Source: CAZYBO01 sp964645205 (lineage in GTDB: Bacteria > Pseudomonadota > Alphaproteobacteria > Rickettsiales > SXRF01). From it: DNA of 64,000 bases. This document shows positions 14,982 to 22,827 of the stretch, one piece after another. The notes beneath the pieces are model-generated. The model saw nothing but the letters and a program-made list of their open reading frames with translations. It did not search any database and was not told the DNA's origin. How positions within the stretch are numbered: the first letter of the stretch is position 1; every line of letters begins with the position of its first letter. The position numbers and the translations under genes are program-made. The stretch spans positions 62,001 through 126,000 of the forward strand of contig CAZYBO010000001.1 of NCBI GenBank assembly GCA_964645205.1, in the 5' to 3' direction.

Positions 14982-17084
14982 ATGGATATCCTCGAACAAC
15001 GCCAACTCGCCCCGCTGCTGAAAAAACTTCGGATTCAGCACAAAAAAAGATACGCCGACGTGGTCGCGGATTTAGGTGATCGGGTGCGGCCGTGGCTGGA
15101 TGGGACAAGCTTGCCGTCGCTTGAGGGATTGTCTGAAATCCGCAGCTATTTTGCGATACCTGAACCGCCCGCAGGCCAGATGGATGCGCTGTCGGTGGCG
15201 CTGTTCCAGGATCAAAGCATGTACCGTGATTCACGTAACTATTCAAAGGATGAGCGGCTCGATAAGGACGGCGCACAGGCGTTCGGCAAGGCATTCTCCG
15301 AGCTGACCGACCGCTGGATGGTGCAGCATGGAAAGACCAGTCAAAACGCGATATATACGGCGCTTGGCATGACACGGAACAACTACAGGGATTACCGCAG
15401 CGGCAATCAGGTGCCGCTCATGCATTCGCTGCGCAATGTTGTGGAGAAACTCGATCCCACCCCGGAGGATAAAAAGACGCTGGTGGCGGCGGCGTTCAAG
15501 GCGCGGCGTTTGGGGGCGTACGAAACGCAGGAAGAGCTGGTGGCGGCGTTGCCCACGATGCAGGATAAAGGCGCCATGTTTTCGCGGTTTCGGCGCGCGC
15601 GCCTCCTTAGCACGAGTGATGTGGCGGATGCCATCGGCGTTACCACGCATGCAGTCCGTAATTATGAATTGGGTATGGGATATGCCGACCATGCCGATGC
15701 GCTGGCAAAATTACTGGTGCCGGAGGGCGCGCGCGAAGAATTCCTGAAAGCGGTGAGGCGCACCCATAAGCTGAAAACGCTCGATGAGGCATTCGGGCAG
15801 ATCGGCAATTACCATTCATTCCTGAACTTGCTTACCGACGTGGCGTACGCGACCAACCACGATATAGCCGAGGCTGGCAAAGCGGCAGGCATGGATTTCC
15901 ACAACGGCCGGTTGCCCGATGAAAAGAAACTGGCGGTGCTGGCGAAGCTGTTTGGGCTGACGCAGGCGCAGTCGGCTGCCATGGCGGGATGTGTCGAGCG
16001 CCTGCGCGAACAGAAGGCATACGAGCATAGCGATGAGCGGATCGAGCGTATCGGGCGTGCGGAAAACCTGCCGGGATTTTTTGAAAACCTGCAGGATTAC
16101 CACCATTTCGGCGATTTCATGCGCGACTTGCGCCAGATACACGGCTGGAGCGCGGATGATGTGGTGGAACGCATGCGCGAGCCATGCACGCGCGCGAATA
16201 TCTCGCGGCTGGAATTGCTGTCGCATGCTCCGCGCCCGGAAATGCTGGAAAACTGGCTGAGCGCATTCACGCTCGATGCGAAACAGATGGAAGCTGTGCG
16301 AACGCTGGCGAAAAGGCCGAGGCTGCGGCCGGTACGGCCTCCCAGCACACCGCGCGACGAACCGTGCAGCTTCGGCGAGGCGCTGGCGGCGTGCATGACT
16401 GCGCGCGGCATTACCGTTCGCGAGCTGGCAAGGCGGTTAATAAATATCGAGGATGATGACGGCGATATCGTGGTTGACCGCAAAGGCCTGAACAGTATCA
16501 TTTTCCACCATGCGGTGAATTTTGAGAAGGCGAAGCTGATCGCCAAGGATCTGGGATATAATACGCCCGAAGCGCTGGTCTTCTCATGGCAGGAAAAGGC
16601 GCAGCAGCCGCAGCCGGAAACCGATGCGCAGGAGCTGGCGGGGTTGCTGAAGGCCTATATGCGCGTAAAACGTGTGCTTATGCACCATGTAACTGAACAA
16701 GGGCTTGTCTCCCACGTAACCCTCAGGAAATGCCTTGAAGAAGAAAAGCTGAAACCGATAACCCATCTGTCGATTGTGTTGTCCCTCGGGTTTCCGACCA
16801 TGGAAGCGTTCTTCGCCGAAGCCCGCAAACCGGAATACCAGAAAGCGCGCGATGAGAGCGAATTTCTCGACCTGCTGCCGGGATATATGGACGCTCACCG
16901 CATACGCAAAGGCGAGTTGGCAAAACGCATGGGGATTACGCTGCCGAAGCTGGCGCTGGAATTGCAGCAACCCACTGCCGACGCGCAATTCATGCACGAT
17001 GTATTGATGGCACTGAAAGTTAACAACGAAACGTTCTTTGCCGAAGCGCGCGCCCTGGCGAAGGGTGAATCCCACGCTCGTTAA
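14982..17084 (+). CDS. Multi-HTH paralogue 3 (700 aa), unknown function
   Basis: This is the third family member, starting MDILEQRQLAPLLKKL. The shared core includes YRSGNQVPLMHSLRNVVEKL, LPTMQDKGAMFSRFRRARLL, a clear HTH in TSDVADAIGVTTHAVRNYEL, LVPEGAREEFLKAVRR, ENLPGFFENL and PCTRANISRLELLSHAPRP. The C-terminal part holds three further modules at about residues 465-545, 555-625 and 630-698. The last contains an obvious HTH (KGELAKRMGITLPKLALEL). Modules end with variants of LGFPTMEAFFAEARKPEY. It sits 76 bp before dnaN. There is no clear Shine-Dalgarno. It is somewhat more diverged from paralogues 1 and 2 than they are from each other. Confidence 0.8.
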   Translation: MDILEQRQLAPLLKKLRIQHKKRYADVVADLGDRVRPWLDGTSLPSLEGLSEIRSYFAIPEPPAGQMDALSVALFQDQSMYRDSRNYSKDERLDKDGAQAFGKAFSELTDRWMVQHGKTSQNAIYTALGMTRNNYRDYRSGNQVPLMHSLRNVVEKLDPTPEDKKTLVAAAFKARRLGAYETQEELVAALPTMQDKGAMFSRFRRARLLSTSDVADAIGVTTHAVRNYELGMGYADHADALAKLLVPEGAREEFLKAVRRTHKLKTLDEAFGQIGNYHSFLNLLTDVAYATNHDIAEAGKAAGMDFHNGRLPDEKKLAVLAKLFGLTQAQSAAMAGCVERLREQKAYEHSDERIERIGRAENLPGFFENLQDYHHFGDFMRDLRQIHGWSADDVVERMREPCTRANISRLELLSHAPRPEMLENWLSAFTLDAKQMEAVRTLAKRPRLRPVRPPSTPRDEPCSFGEALAACMTARGITVRELARRLINIEDDDGDIVVDRKGLNSIIFHHAVNFEKAKLIAKDLGYNTPEALVFSWQEKAQQPQPETDAQELAGLLKAYMRVKRVLMHHVTEQGLVSHVTLRKCLEEEKLKPITHLSIVLSLGFPTMEAFFAEARKPEYQKARDESEFLDLLPGYMDAHRIRKGELAKRMGITLPKLALELQQPTADAQFMHDVLMALKVNNETFFAEARALAKGESHAR

Positions 17085-17160
17085 GATTTGCTTTGCAACT
17101 CGCACCGGATGGTTCTAGATTAATTTCTCAGCATGCATGATTATAGAAGGAGTTGCGTCC

Positions 17161-18333
17161 ATGTCTTCAACCGCCACCTTGACTCGCGACGAGGCGAAAA
17201 CCGCCGGAAAACCGCTGAAATTCACCATCGAGCGCGCGCATCTGCTCAAGAGCCTCGGCCATGTGCAGTCGGTCGTGGAAAAGCGCGGCACCATCGCCGT
17301 GCTGTCGAACGTGAAGCTGGAAGCGAAGGGTGATTCCGTCGCGCTGACGGCGACCGACATGGATCTTGCCATCGTCGAAAAAGTTGCCGCTACCGTAGCT
17401 AAGCCGGGCGCAACCACGATACCTGCGCACATGCTCTACGACATTGTGCGCAAACTGCCTGAGGGCGCGCAGATCGAACTTGCCACCAGTGAAGACGGCG
17501 GCAAGATGACTATCCGTTCCGGCAGTTCGCGTTTTTCGCTGGGTTGTTTGCCGATCGATGAATTTCCGGTCATGGCTGAAGGCGACCTTTCGCACAGCTT
17601 CTCTCTGGCGGCGGCCGAGTGCCTTGCGCTGATCGAGAAGCCCAGCTTCGCCATTTCCAACGAGGAAACGCGTTATTACCTCAACGGCATCTACCTGCAT
17701 GCGGCAGGCACCGGCGCGGATAAAGTGCTGCGCGCTGTCGCCACCGACGGCCACCGCCTCGCGCGCGTGGAAGTGGCGCTGCCTGCGGGCGCCGACGGCA
17801 TGCCCGGCGTGATCGTGCCGCGCAAGGCCATCCATGAGCTGAAAAAACTGGTGGAAAGCGGCGGCGGCGAGATCGGTGTGTCGCTCTCCGAAACCAAGAT
17901 ACGCTTTACCTGCGGCGACGCAGTGCTGGTGTCGAAGCTGATCGACGGTAATTTCCCCGATTACGAGCGCGTGATCCCGTCTGCCAATGATAAGATCATG
18001 GAAGTGGACTGCAAAGCCTTCACGCAGGCCGTTGATCGCGTATCGGTCATCGCTACCGAGAAATCGCGCGCGATCAAATTCCACCTCGAAAACGGCAAGC
18101 TCACCCTTTCGGCCACCAGCGCCGAGCACGGCACGGCCTCGGAAGAAATCGACGTGAATTTTTCCGCAGGCACGCTGGAAATCGGCTTCAATTCGCGCTA
18201 CCTGCTCGACATGATGGTAAAAATCGAAGGCGACACCGCGCAATTCGTCCTCAGCGACGGCGCCGCTCCCGCGCTCGTGCGCGACACGGCGGATGTGGGC
18301 GCGCTCTACGTCATCATGCCGATGCGCGTGTGA
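17161..18333 (+). CDS. dnaN: DNA polymerase III beta sliding clamp
   Basis: DnaN is the ring-shaped processivity clamp of DNA polymerase III. I start it at ATG 17161 (390 residues) because GAAGGAG lies 8 bases upstream; an ATG at 17137 is in frame but has no such site. The three clamp domains are recognisable from FTIERAHLLKSLGHVQSVVE, through RFSLGCLPIDEFPVM and ATDGHRLARVEV, to the C-terminal tail DVGALYVIMPMRV. It is displaced from dnaA by the three multi-HTH genes. The stop overlaps the start of the following lipoprotein gene. Confidence 0.98.
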   Translation: MSSTATLTRDEAKTAGKPLKFTIERAHLLKSLGHVQSVVEKRGTIAVLSNVKLEAKGDSVALTATDMDLAIVEKVAATVAKPGATTIPAHMLYDIVRKLPEGAQIELATSEDGGKMTIRSGSSRFSLGCLPIDEFPVMAEGDLSHSFSLAAAECLALIEKPSFAISNEETRYYLNGIYLHAAGTGADKVLRAVATDGHRLARVEVALPAGADGMPGVIVPRKAIHELKKLVESGGGEIGVSLSETKIRFTCGDAVLVSKLIDGNFPDYERVIPSANDKIMEVDCKAFTQAVDRVSVIATEKSRAIKFHLENGKLTLSATSAEHGTASEEIDVNFSAGTLEIGFNSRYLLDMMVKIEGDTAQFVLSDGAAPALVRDTADVGALYVIMPMRV

Positions 18334-18848
18334 TGATGCGGGTGAGGCGCTGGCTCGCTCTCCCGTTGGCCTGCCTGCTGGCAGCCTGCATCTTCGTCGA
18401 CGATTTCGGCACCTACTGGGATTCCGGCACGCTCGACCCCCAGCTCAAAGGCGCATGGAAAGCCGATAATGGTGACGCATGCGAACAATTCGTCGTCGAC
18501 GGTAAAAATTATCGTTTCGTCCACGATGCGGATGAAGAGGACACGGTACGCACACTGTCTACCGGCAAGCACACCTTCCTCATGGTCAGGAATGAGAAAG
18601 AGAACAATTATATATTCCGCTACACAGTTACGAAAGACACGTGGACGCTTTACGTTCCCAACGAAGAAAAACGCGATGAATTCGCCGCCACATACGCCAC
18701 CAAAAACTTCGCGCTGGATGACGACGTGGTGAGAATCGGCAAGCTGGACAGGCAAACCGTCATAGTGCTGGAAAAACTTGCAGGCATGCCGGAATTCTGG
18801 AAAATATCCGACACCTACACGCGCACCGACGCCTGCGCAGCGGGATGA
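18333..18848 (+). CDS. Hypothetical lipoprotein
   Basis: This is a small secreted protein of about 171 residues. The N-terminus MMRVRRWLALPLACLLAAC is a signal peptide ending in a lipobox with the modified cysteine at about residue 19. The mature part is acidic and beta-rich (DEEDTVRTLSTGKHTFLMV, DTWTLYVPNEEKRDEF) with no motif I recognise. GTG 18330, ATG 18333 and ATG 18336 are all possible starts; ATG 18333 overlaps the dnaN stop. It intervenes between dnaN and recF, which are often adjacent. Confidence 0.75.
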   Translation: MMRVRRWLALPLACLLAACIFVDDFGTYWDSGTLDPQLKGAWKADNGDACEQFVVDGKNYRFVHDADEEDTVRTLSTGKHTFLMVRNEKENNYIFRYTVTKDTWTLYVPNEEKRDEFAATYATKNFALDDDVVRIGKLDRQTVIVLEKLAGMPEFWKISDTYTRTDACAAG

Positions 18849-18870
18849 GGGAATGGATGACATGAAAATT

Positions 18871-18960
18871 GTCATTCCTGCGAAGGCAGGAATCCTATGG
18901 TAAAATCAGCGATTGCAGTGCCGGTGGAAAATGAAAATCCCAGCCTTCGCCGGGATGACG
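18871..18960. repeat. Paired palindromic (REP-like) element at the recF start
   Basis: The first stem-loop is gtcattcctgcgaaggcagg followed by aatcc (18871-18895). The second, inverted, is atcccagccttcgccgggat followed by gac (about 18938-18959). This is the same paired architecture as the elements at 22677, 33149 and 60136. The recF start codon at 18897 lies between the two stems, and the second stem is translated. Confidence 0.85.
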
Positions 18961-20234
18961 ACAGGCTTATCCTCTCCGTCGCTTCGCTTTCCCTCCGTCA
19001 TTTCCGTAACTATTCCGCCATGCGCATGGAACTTTCACCCGCGCGCGTCATCGTGCTTGCAGGCCATAACGGGGCAGGAAAAACGAATGTGCTGGAAGCG
19101 CTCTCGCTGCTCACACCCGGGCGCGGCTTGCGCAAAGCGCGGATTTCTGAACTGGATCGTCTGAAGGTTCCCTCTCCCTTTCAGGGAGAGAAGTCCAAAA
19201 TAACTCCCTCTCCCTTCCAGGGAGAGGGCTGGGGTGAGGGTTCTTTCCATGGCGCAACCAACCCTCACCCAACCCTCTCCCTGGAAGGGAGAGGGCTTAA
19301 TAGGGAAAGCTGGGTCGTGTCCGCCCGCGCCACCGGCATGCAGGGTGACGTGCAAATCGGCACTGGCCGGGATCCCGAAAACACCTCCGAAACTGATCGC
19401 CGCATTATCCGCATCGACGGTAAACCTTCCCGTTCGCAGTCCGAACTGGGGCGGCACCTCGCCATGCTCTGGCTCACTCCGCAGATGGAACAGCTCTTTC
19501 AGGAAGGCACCTCCGCCGCCCGCAAATTCCTCGACCGGCTGGTTTATAGTTTCGACCCCGACCACGCCTCCCGCGTCAACGAATACGATTACGCCATGCG
19601 CGAGCGCAACCGCCTGCTGCAGGCCGGGAACGCCGATGCAATCTGGCTAGACGCGCTGGAGCAGACCATGGCCGAAACCGCTTCGGCCATTGCCGTCGCG
19701 CGCCTGCAAACGGCTTCCAGCATCAACCACGCCATGTCGCTCTCCCGCCATGGCTTCCCACGGGCGCATATCGCCGTATCCGGGGCAGCGGAAACACCTC
19801 TGGAAGCCGGTGAACCCGCCGTTTCCGTCGAAAATTCGTTAAGATCCGCATGGGCGCAAAGCCGCAGGCAGGACGCCGCCGCCGGGCGTACGCTTTCGGG
19901 CGCCCACCGCAGTGAAATGCGCGTCACCCACCTCGAAAAACAGATGCTGGCGGACTATTGTTCCACCGGGGAACAGAAGGCGCTTTTGCTGTCGATCGTA
20001 CTCGCCCAGGCACGGGCAGGGGCGATGTGGCGGCATGTGGTTCCGGTGCTGCTTTTTGACGAGGTTGCCGCCCATCTGGATGGCACAAGAAGGCTTGAGT
20101 TATTCGAGGAAATCTGCCAGATTGGGGCGCAAACATGGATGACCGGGACAGACGCGGCGATTTTTGCGGATTTAGGCGAAAACGCGCAGGTTTTTCGGGT
20201 CGAAAATGGAAGCATCCGACAGGATGAAAGGTAG
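18897..20234 (+). CDS. recF: RecF recombination/replication-repair protein with in-frame palindromic insert
   Basis: RecF is an SMC-like ATPase that loads RecA with RecOR at gapped DNA. Real RecF sequence begins LSVASLSLRHFRNYSAM at about residue 26. Walker A is GHNGAGKTN (about 56-64), the signature region is TLSGAHRSEM, and Walker B is VPVLLFDEVAAHLD. Two additions make it 445 residues instead of the usual 360-390. First, residues 1 to about 22 are encoded by a REP-like pair, whose AGGAATCCT also looks like the ribosome-binding site. Second, residues about 90-134 (PSPFQGEGWGEG and relatives) come from another palindromic element that keeps the frame. Both additions are uninterrupted by stops, so the gene is probably functional. 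Confidence 0.93.
   Translation: MVKSAIAVPVENENPSLRRDDDRLILSVASLSLRHFRNYSAMRMELSPARVIVLAGHNGAGKTNVLEALSLLTPGRGLRKARISELDRLKVPSPFQGEKSKITPSPFQGEGWGEGSFHGATNPHPTLSLEGRGLNRESWVVSARATGMQGDVQIGTGRDPENTSETDRRIIRIDGKPSRSQSELGRHLAMLWLTPQMEQLFQEGTSAARKFLDRLVYSFDPDHASRVNEYDYAMRERNRLLQAGNADAIWLDALEQTMAETASAIAVARLQTASSINHAMSLSRHGFPRAHIAVSGAAETPLEAGEPAVSVENSLRSAWAQSRRQDAAAGRTLSGAHRSEMRVTHLEKQMLADYCSTGEQKALLLSIVLAQARAGAMWRHVVPVLLFDEVAAHLDGTRRLELFEEICQIGAQTWMTGTDAAIFADLGENAQVFRVENGSIRQDER
19168..19295. repeat. Palindromic repeat element inserted in frame within recF
   Basis: Three stem-loops share the core ccctctccctt..agggagag: 19168-19191, 19206-19228 and 19273-19295. The latter two form a large inverted repeat with flanking ctggggtgagggtt / aaccctcaccc. 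This type of repeat is normally intergenic in Proteobacteria. Here it is translated within RecF as PSPFQGE-type peptides, after the conserved ISELDR segment. Confidence 0.9.
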
Positions 20235-20240
20235 TGTGTA

Positions 20241-22664
20241 ATGGTTATGACGGCAGGTTTAAAAAAGACGATGGATCATCAAGCAAACTCTGACGCCTAT
20301 GGCGCGGATTCGATCAAGGTACTCAAAGGTCTTGAAGCGGTGCGCAAGCGCCCCGGCATGTATATCGGCGATACCGACGACGGCTCCGGCCTGCACCACA
20401 TGATCTACGAAGTGGTAGACAACGCGATCGACGAATCGCTGGCCGGTCATTGCGATCTGGTCGATGTCAGCCTGAACGCCGACGGTTCCTGCACCGTCAC
20501 CGATAACGGCCGCGGCATTCCTGTCGATATGCACGAAGGCGAGGGCGTGTCCGCCGCTGAAGTGATCATGACGCAGCTCCACGCGGGCGGCAAGTTCGAC
20601 CAGAATACCTACAAAATCTCCGGCGGTTTGCATGGCGTGGGTGTATCCGTGGTCAATGCGCTATCGTCATCGTTACTGCTCACCGTGTGGCGCAACGACA
20701 AGGAATATCAGGCGCGTTTCGAGCACGGTGAAACCGTGCAGCACCTTACCATCACGCGCGATACGCCCGGCTATCGCGGCACGCGCGTTACCTTCTTGCC
20801 ATCACCGGAAACCTTTACCAAAACCGAATTCGATTTCAATACGGTGGAACACCGTCTGCGCGAGCTGGCGTTCCTCAATTCCGGCGTGCGCATCCGCCTG
20901 ACCGATACGCGTCAGGAACCGCCGGTCGTTTCCGAGTTTTATTACGAAGGCGGCACGGAAGCGTATGTGCAGTATCTCGACAAGGGAAAAACTGCGCTGC
21001 ACCCCACCATCGTCATCCGCGGCGAAAAAGACAATATCGGCGTGGAAGTCGCCATGCAGTGGAACGATTCCTACCACGAAAACATGCTTTGCTTCACCAA
21101 CAACATCCGCCAGCGTGATGGCGGGGCGCACCTCATCGGGTTCCGCGCCGCGCTCACCCGTGCCATGAACAAATACTACGAAGAATCCGGCATGGCGAAA
21201 AAAGAAAAAGTCGCCGTCACCGGCGATGACGCCCGCGAAGGCCTCACCTGCATCGTATCGGTGAAAGTGCCCGACCCGAAATTCTCCTCGCAAACCAAGG
21301 AAAAGCTGGTCAGCTCCGAAGTGCGTCCCGCGGTGGAAAGCCATGTGTACGACAAGCTGGCTCAATGGATGGAAGAACATCCGCAAGATGCGAAAACCGT
21401 CATTGGCAAAATCGTTGAGGCCGCCTGCGCCCGCGAAGCCGCGCGCAAAGCGCGTGAACTCACCCGCCGCAAAGGTGCGCTCGATATTTCCTCGCTGCCC
21501 GGCAAGCTCGCCGACTGTCAGGAACGCGACCCCGCGAAATCCGAACTCTTCCTCGTCGAGGGGGATTCGGCAGGCGGCTCGGCCAAGCAGGGGCGTTCGC
21601 GCAACTTCCAGGCTATTTTGCCGCTCAAAGGTAAGATCCTCAACGTCGAGCGCGCGCGCTTCGATAAAATGCTCGGCTCCGCCGAAATCGGCACGCTGAT
21701 CACCGCCATCGGCACCGGCATCGGCCGCGAGGAATTTGACATCGGCAAAACGCGCTACCATAAAATCATTATCATGACCGACGCCGACGTGGACGGTTCG
21801 CACATCCGCACGCTACTGCTCACCTTCTTCTTCCGCCAGATGCGCGAGCTGATCGACAAGGGCTACCTCTATATCGCCCAGCCGCCGTTGTACAAAATGA
21901 AACGCGGCAACAGCGACGTCTACCTCAAGGACGAAGCCGCTCTGGAAGCGCATCTCCTCAGCACCAGCCTCGACGACGCCGCGCTGAAATATGCAGACGG
22001 CCGCACCGTCACCGGCGATGCATTGCGCAGCGTGCTGGAAGAAGCCTCGAAAGTCGCCGCTGCGATAGACCGTTTTGCCAAGCGCACGCCCGTGCTGCTC
22101 ATCGAAGCCGCCGCGCTCGCGCATGTGTTCGACGGCAAGCAATCGCCCGAACAAAAAGCCAAAGCATGGCAGGATAAGATCAACACGCTCGGCGCCGATG
22201 CCGGGTGGACATGTATTTTTGAATCCGGCGTCTATAAGATAAGCCGCACCCTGCGCGGCGTGGAAGAAATCCACCTGCTCGAAGAGCGCATGCTGGGCAG
22301 CAAAGACGCGTTGGAAATCGCCTCGCACGCCGCCTATTTTGACGCATGTTTTGCCACCGCGCCCACGCTCGTGCGCAAGCAGGGCGAAGCTACCGTCGCC
22401 ACCCCCACCGCCTTATACAAAACCATGATGGATTTCGCCCGCAAAGGCTCCACCATCCAGCGTTTCAAAGGTCTCGGCGAAATGAACCCCGAACAGCTCT
22501 GGGACACCACCCTCAACCCCGAAACCCGCCGCCTGCTACAGGTGACCATCGGCGACGATGTGGAAACCGAATCCATCTTCTCCACCCTGATGGGCGACAT
22601 CGTAGAACCCCGCCGCGACTTCATCATCGGCAACGCGCTGAAGGTTGAGAATCTGGACGTTTAA
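20241..22664 (+). CDS. gyrB: DNA gyrase subunit B
   Basis: GyrB is the ATPase/TOPRIM subunit of DNA gyrase, which introduces negative supercoils. The 807-residue length fits Alphaproteobacteria. GHKL ATPase motifs are EVVDNAIDESLAGH (about residues 57-70), DNGRGIPVD and GGLHGVGVSVVNALS. TOPRIM motifs are EGDSAGGSAKQGR and DADVDGSHIRTLLLTF, and the C-terminus carries RFKGLGEMNPEQLWDTT. ATG 20241, 20247 and 20271 are all in frame; the conserved part starts near YGADSIKVLKGLEAVRKRP. It follows recF after 6 bp, so the two are probably cotranscribed. Confidence 0.98.
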   Translation: MVMTAGLKKTMDHQANSDAYGADSIKVLKGLEAVRKRPGMYIGDTDDGSGLHHMIYEVVDNAIDESLAGHCDLVDVSLNADGSCTVTDNGRGIPVDMHEGEGVSAAEVIMTQLHAGGKFDQNTYKISGGLHGVGVSVVNALSSSLLLTVWRNDKEYQARFEHGETVQHLTITRDTPGYRGTRVTFLPSPETFTKTEFDFNTVEHRLRELAFLNSGVRIRLTDTRQEPPVVSEFYYEGGTEAYVQYLDKGKTALHPTIVIRGEKDNIGVEVAMQWNDSYHENMLCFTNNIRQRDGGAHLIGFRAALTRAMNKYYEESGMAKKEKVAVTGDDAREGLTCIVSVKVPDPKFSSQTKEKLVSSEVRPAVESHVYDKLAQWMEEHPQDAKTVIGKIVEAACAREAARKARELTRRKGALDISSLPGKLADCQERDPAKSELFLVEGDSAGGSAKQGRSRNFQAILPLKGKILNVERARFDKMLGSAEIGTLITAIGTGIGREEFDIGKTRYHKIIIMTDADVDGSHIRTLLLTFFFRQMRELIDKGYLYIAQPPLYKMKRGNSDVYLKDEAALEAHLLSTSLDDAALKYADGRTVTGDALRSVLEEASKVAAAIDRFAKRTPVLLIEAAALAHVFDGKQSPEQKAKAWQDKINTLGADAGWTCIFESGVYKISRTLRGVEEIHLLEERMLGSKDALEIASHAAYFDACFATAPTLVRKQGEATVATPTALYKTMMDFARKGSTIQRFKGLGEMNPEQLWDTTLNPETRRLLQVTIGDDVETESIFSTLMGDIVEPRRDFIIGNALKVENLDV

Positions 22665-22676
22665 GACCAACGGTTT

Positions 22677-22749
22677 GTCATTCCTGCGAAAGCAGGAATC
22701 CATTCTTACTTCGTGGCAACTCAAGATTCCTGCTTTCGCAGGAATAACA
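22677..22749. repeat. Paired palindromic (REP-like) element after gyrB
   Basis: Two inverted stem-loops occur: gtcattcctgcgaaagcagg with aatcc at 22677-22701, and gattcctgctttcgcaggaa with taac at 22725-22748. They are separated by 23 bases. The element lies just past the gyrB stop and before the convergent meaB gene, and may protect or end both transcripts. Confidence 0.88.
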
Positions 22750-22827
22750 ATGGGTGGATTAAAATCCTCTAACGCGTTGGGTGCCGTTTTCCTTTTCGGC
22801 TTCCATACCTTCAGAAAATTTTACACA

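Noticed and set aside
10868..17084. Prophage or integrative element origin of the tandem genes
   Set aside because: No integrase, transposase, phage structural gene or tRNA attachment site; codon use looks broadly like the host's. The 42-bp repeat alone is not enough.
19168..19295. Frameshift or pseudogenisation of recF by the palindromic element
   Set aside because: The frame is uninterrupted through the element and all downstream RecF motifs are intact.
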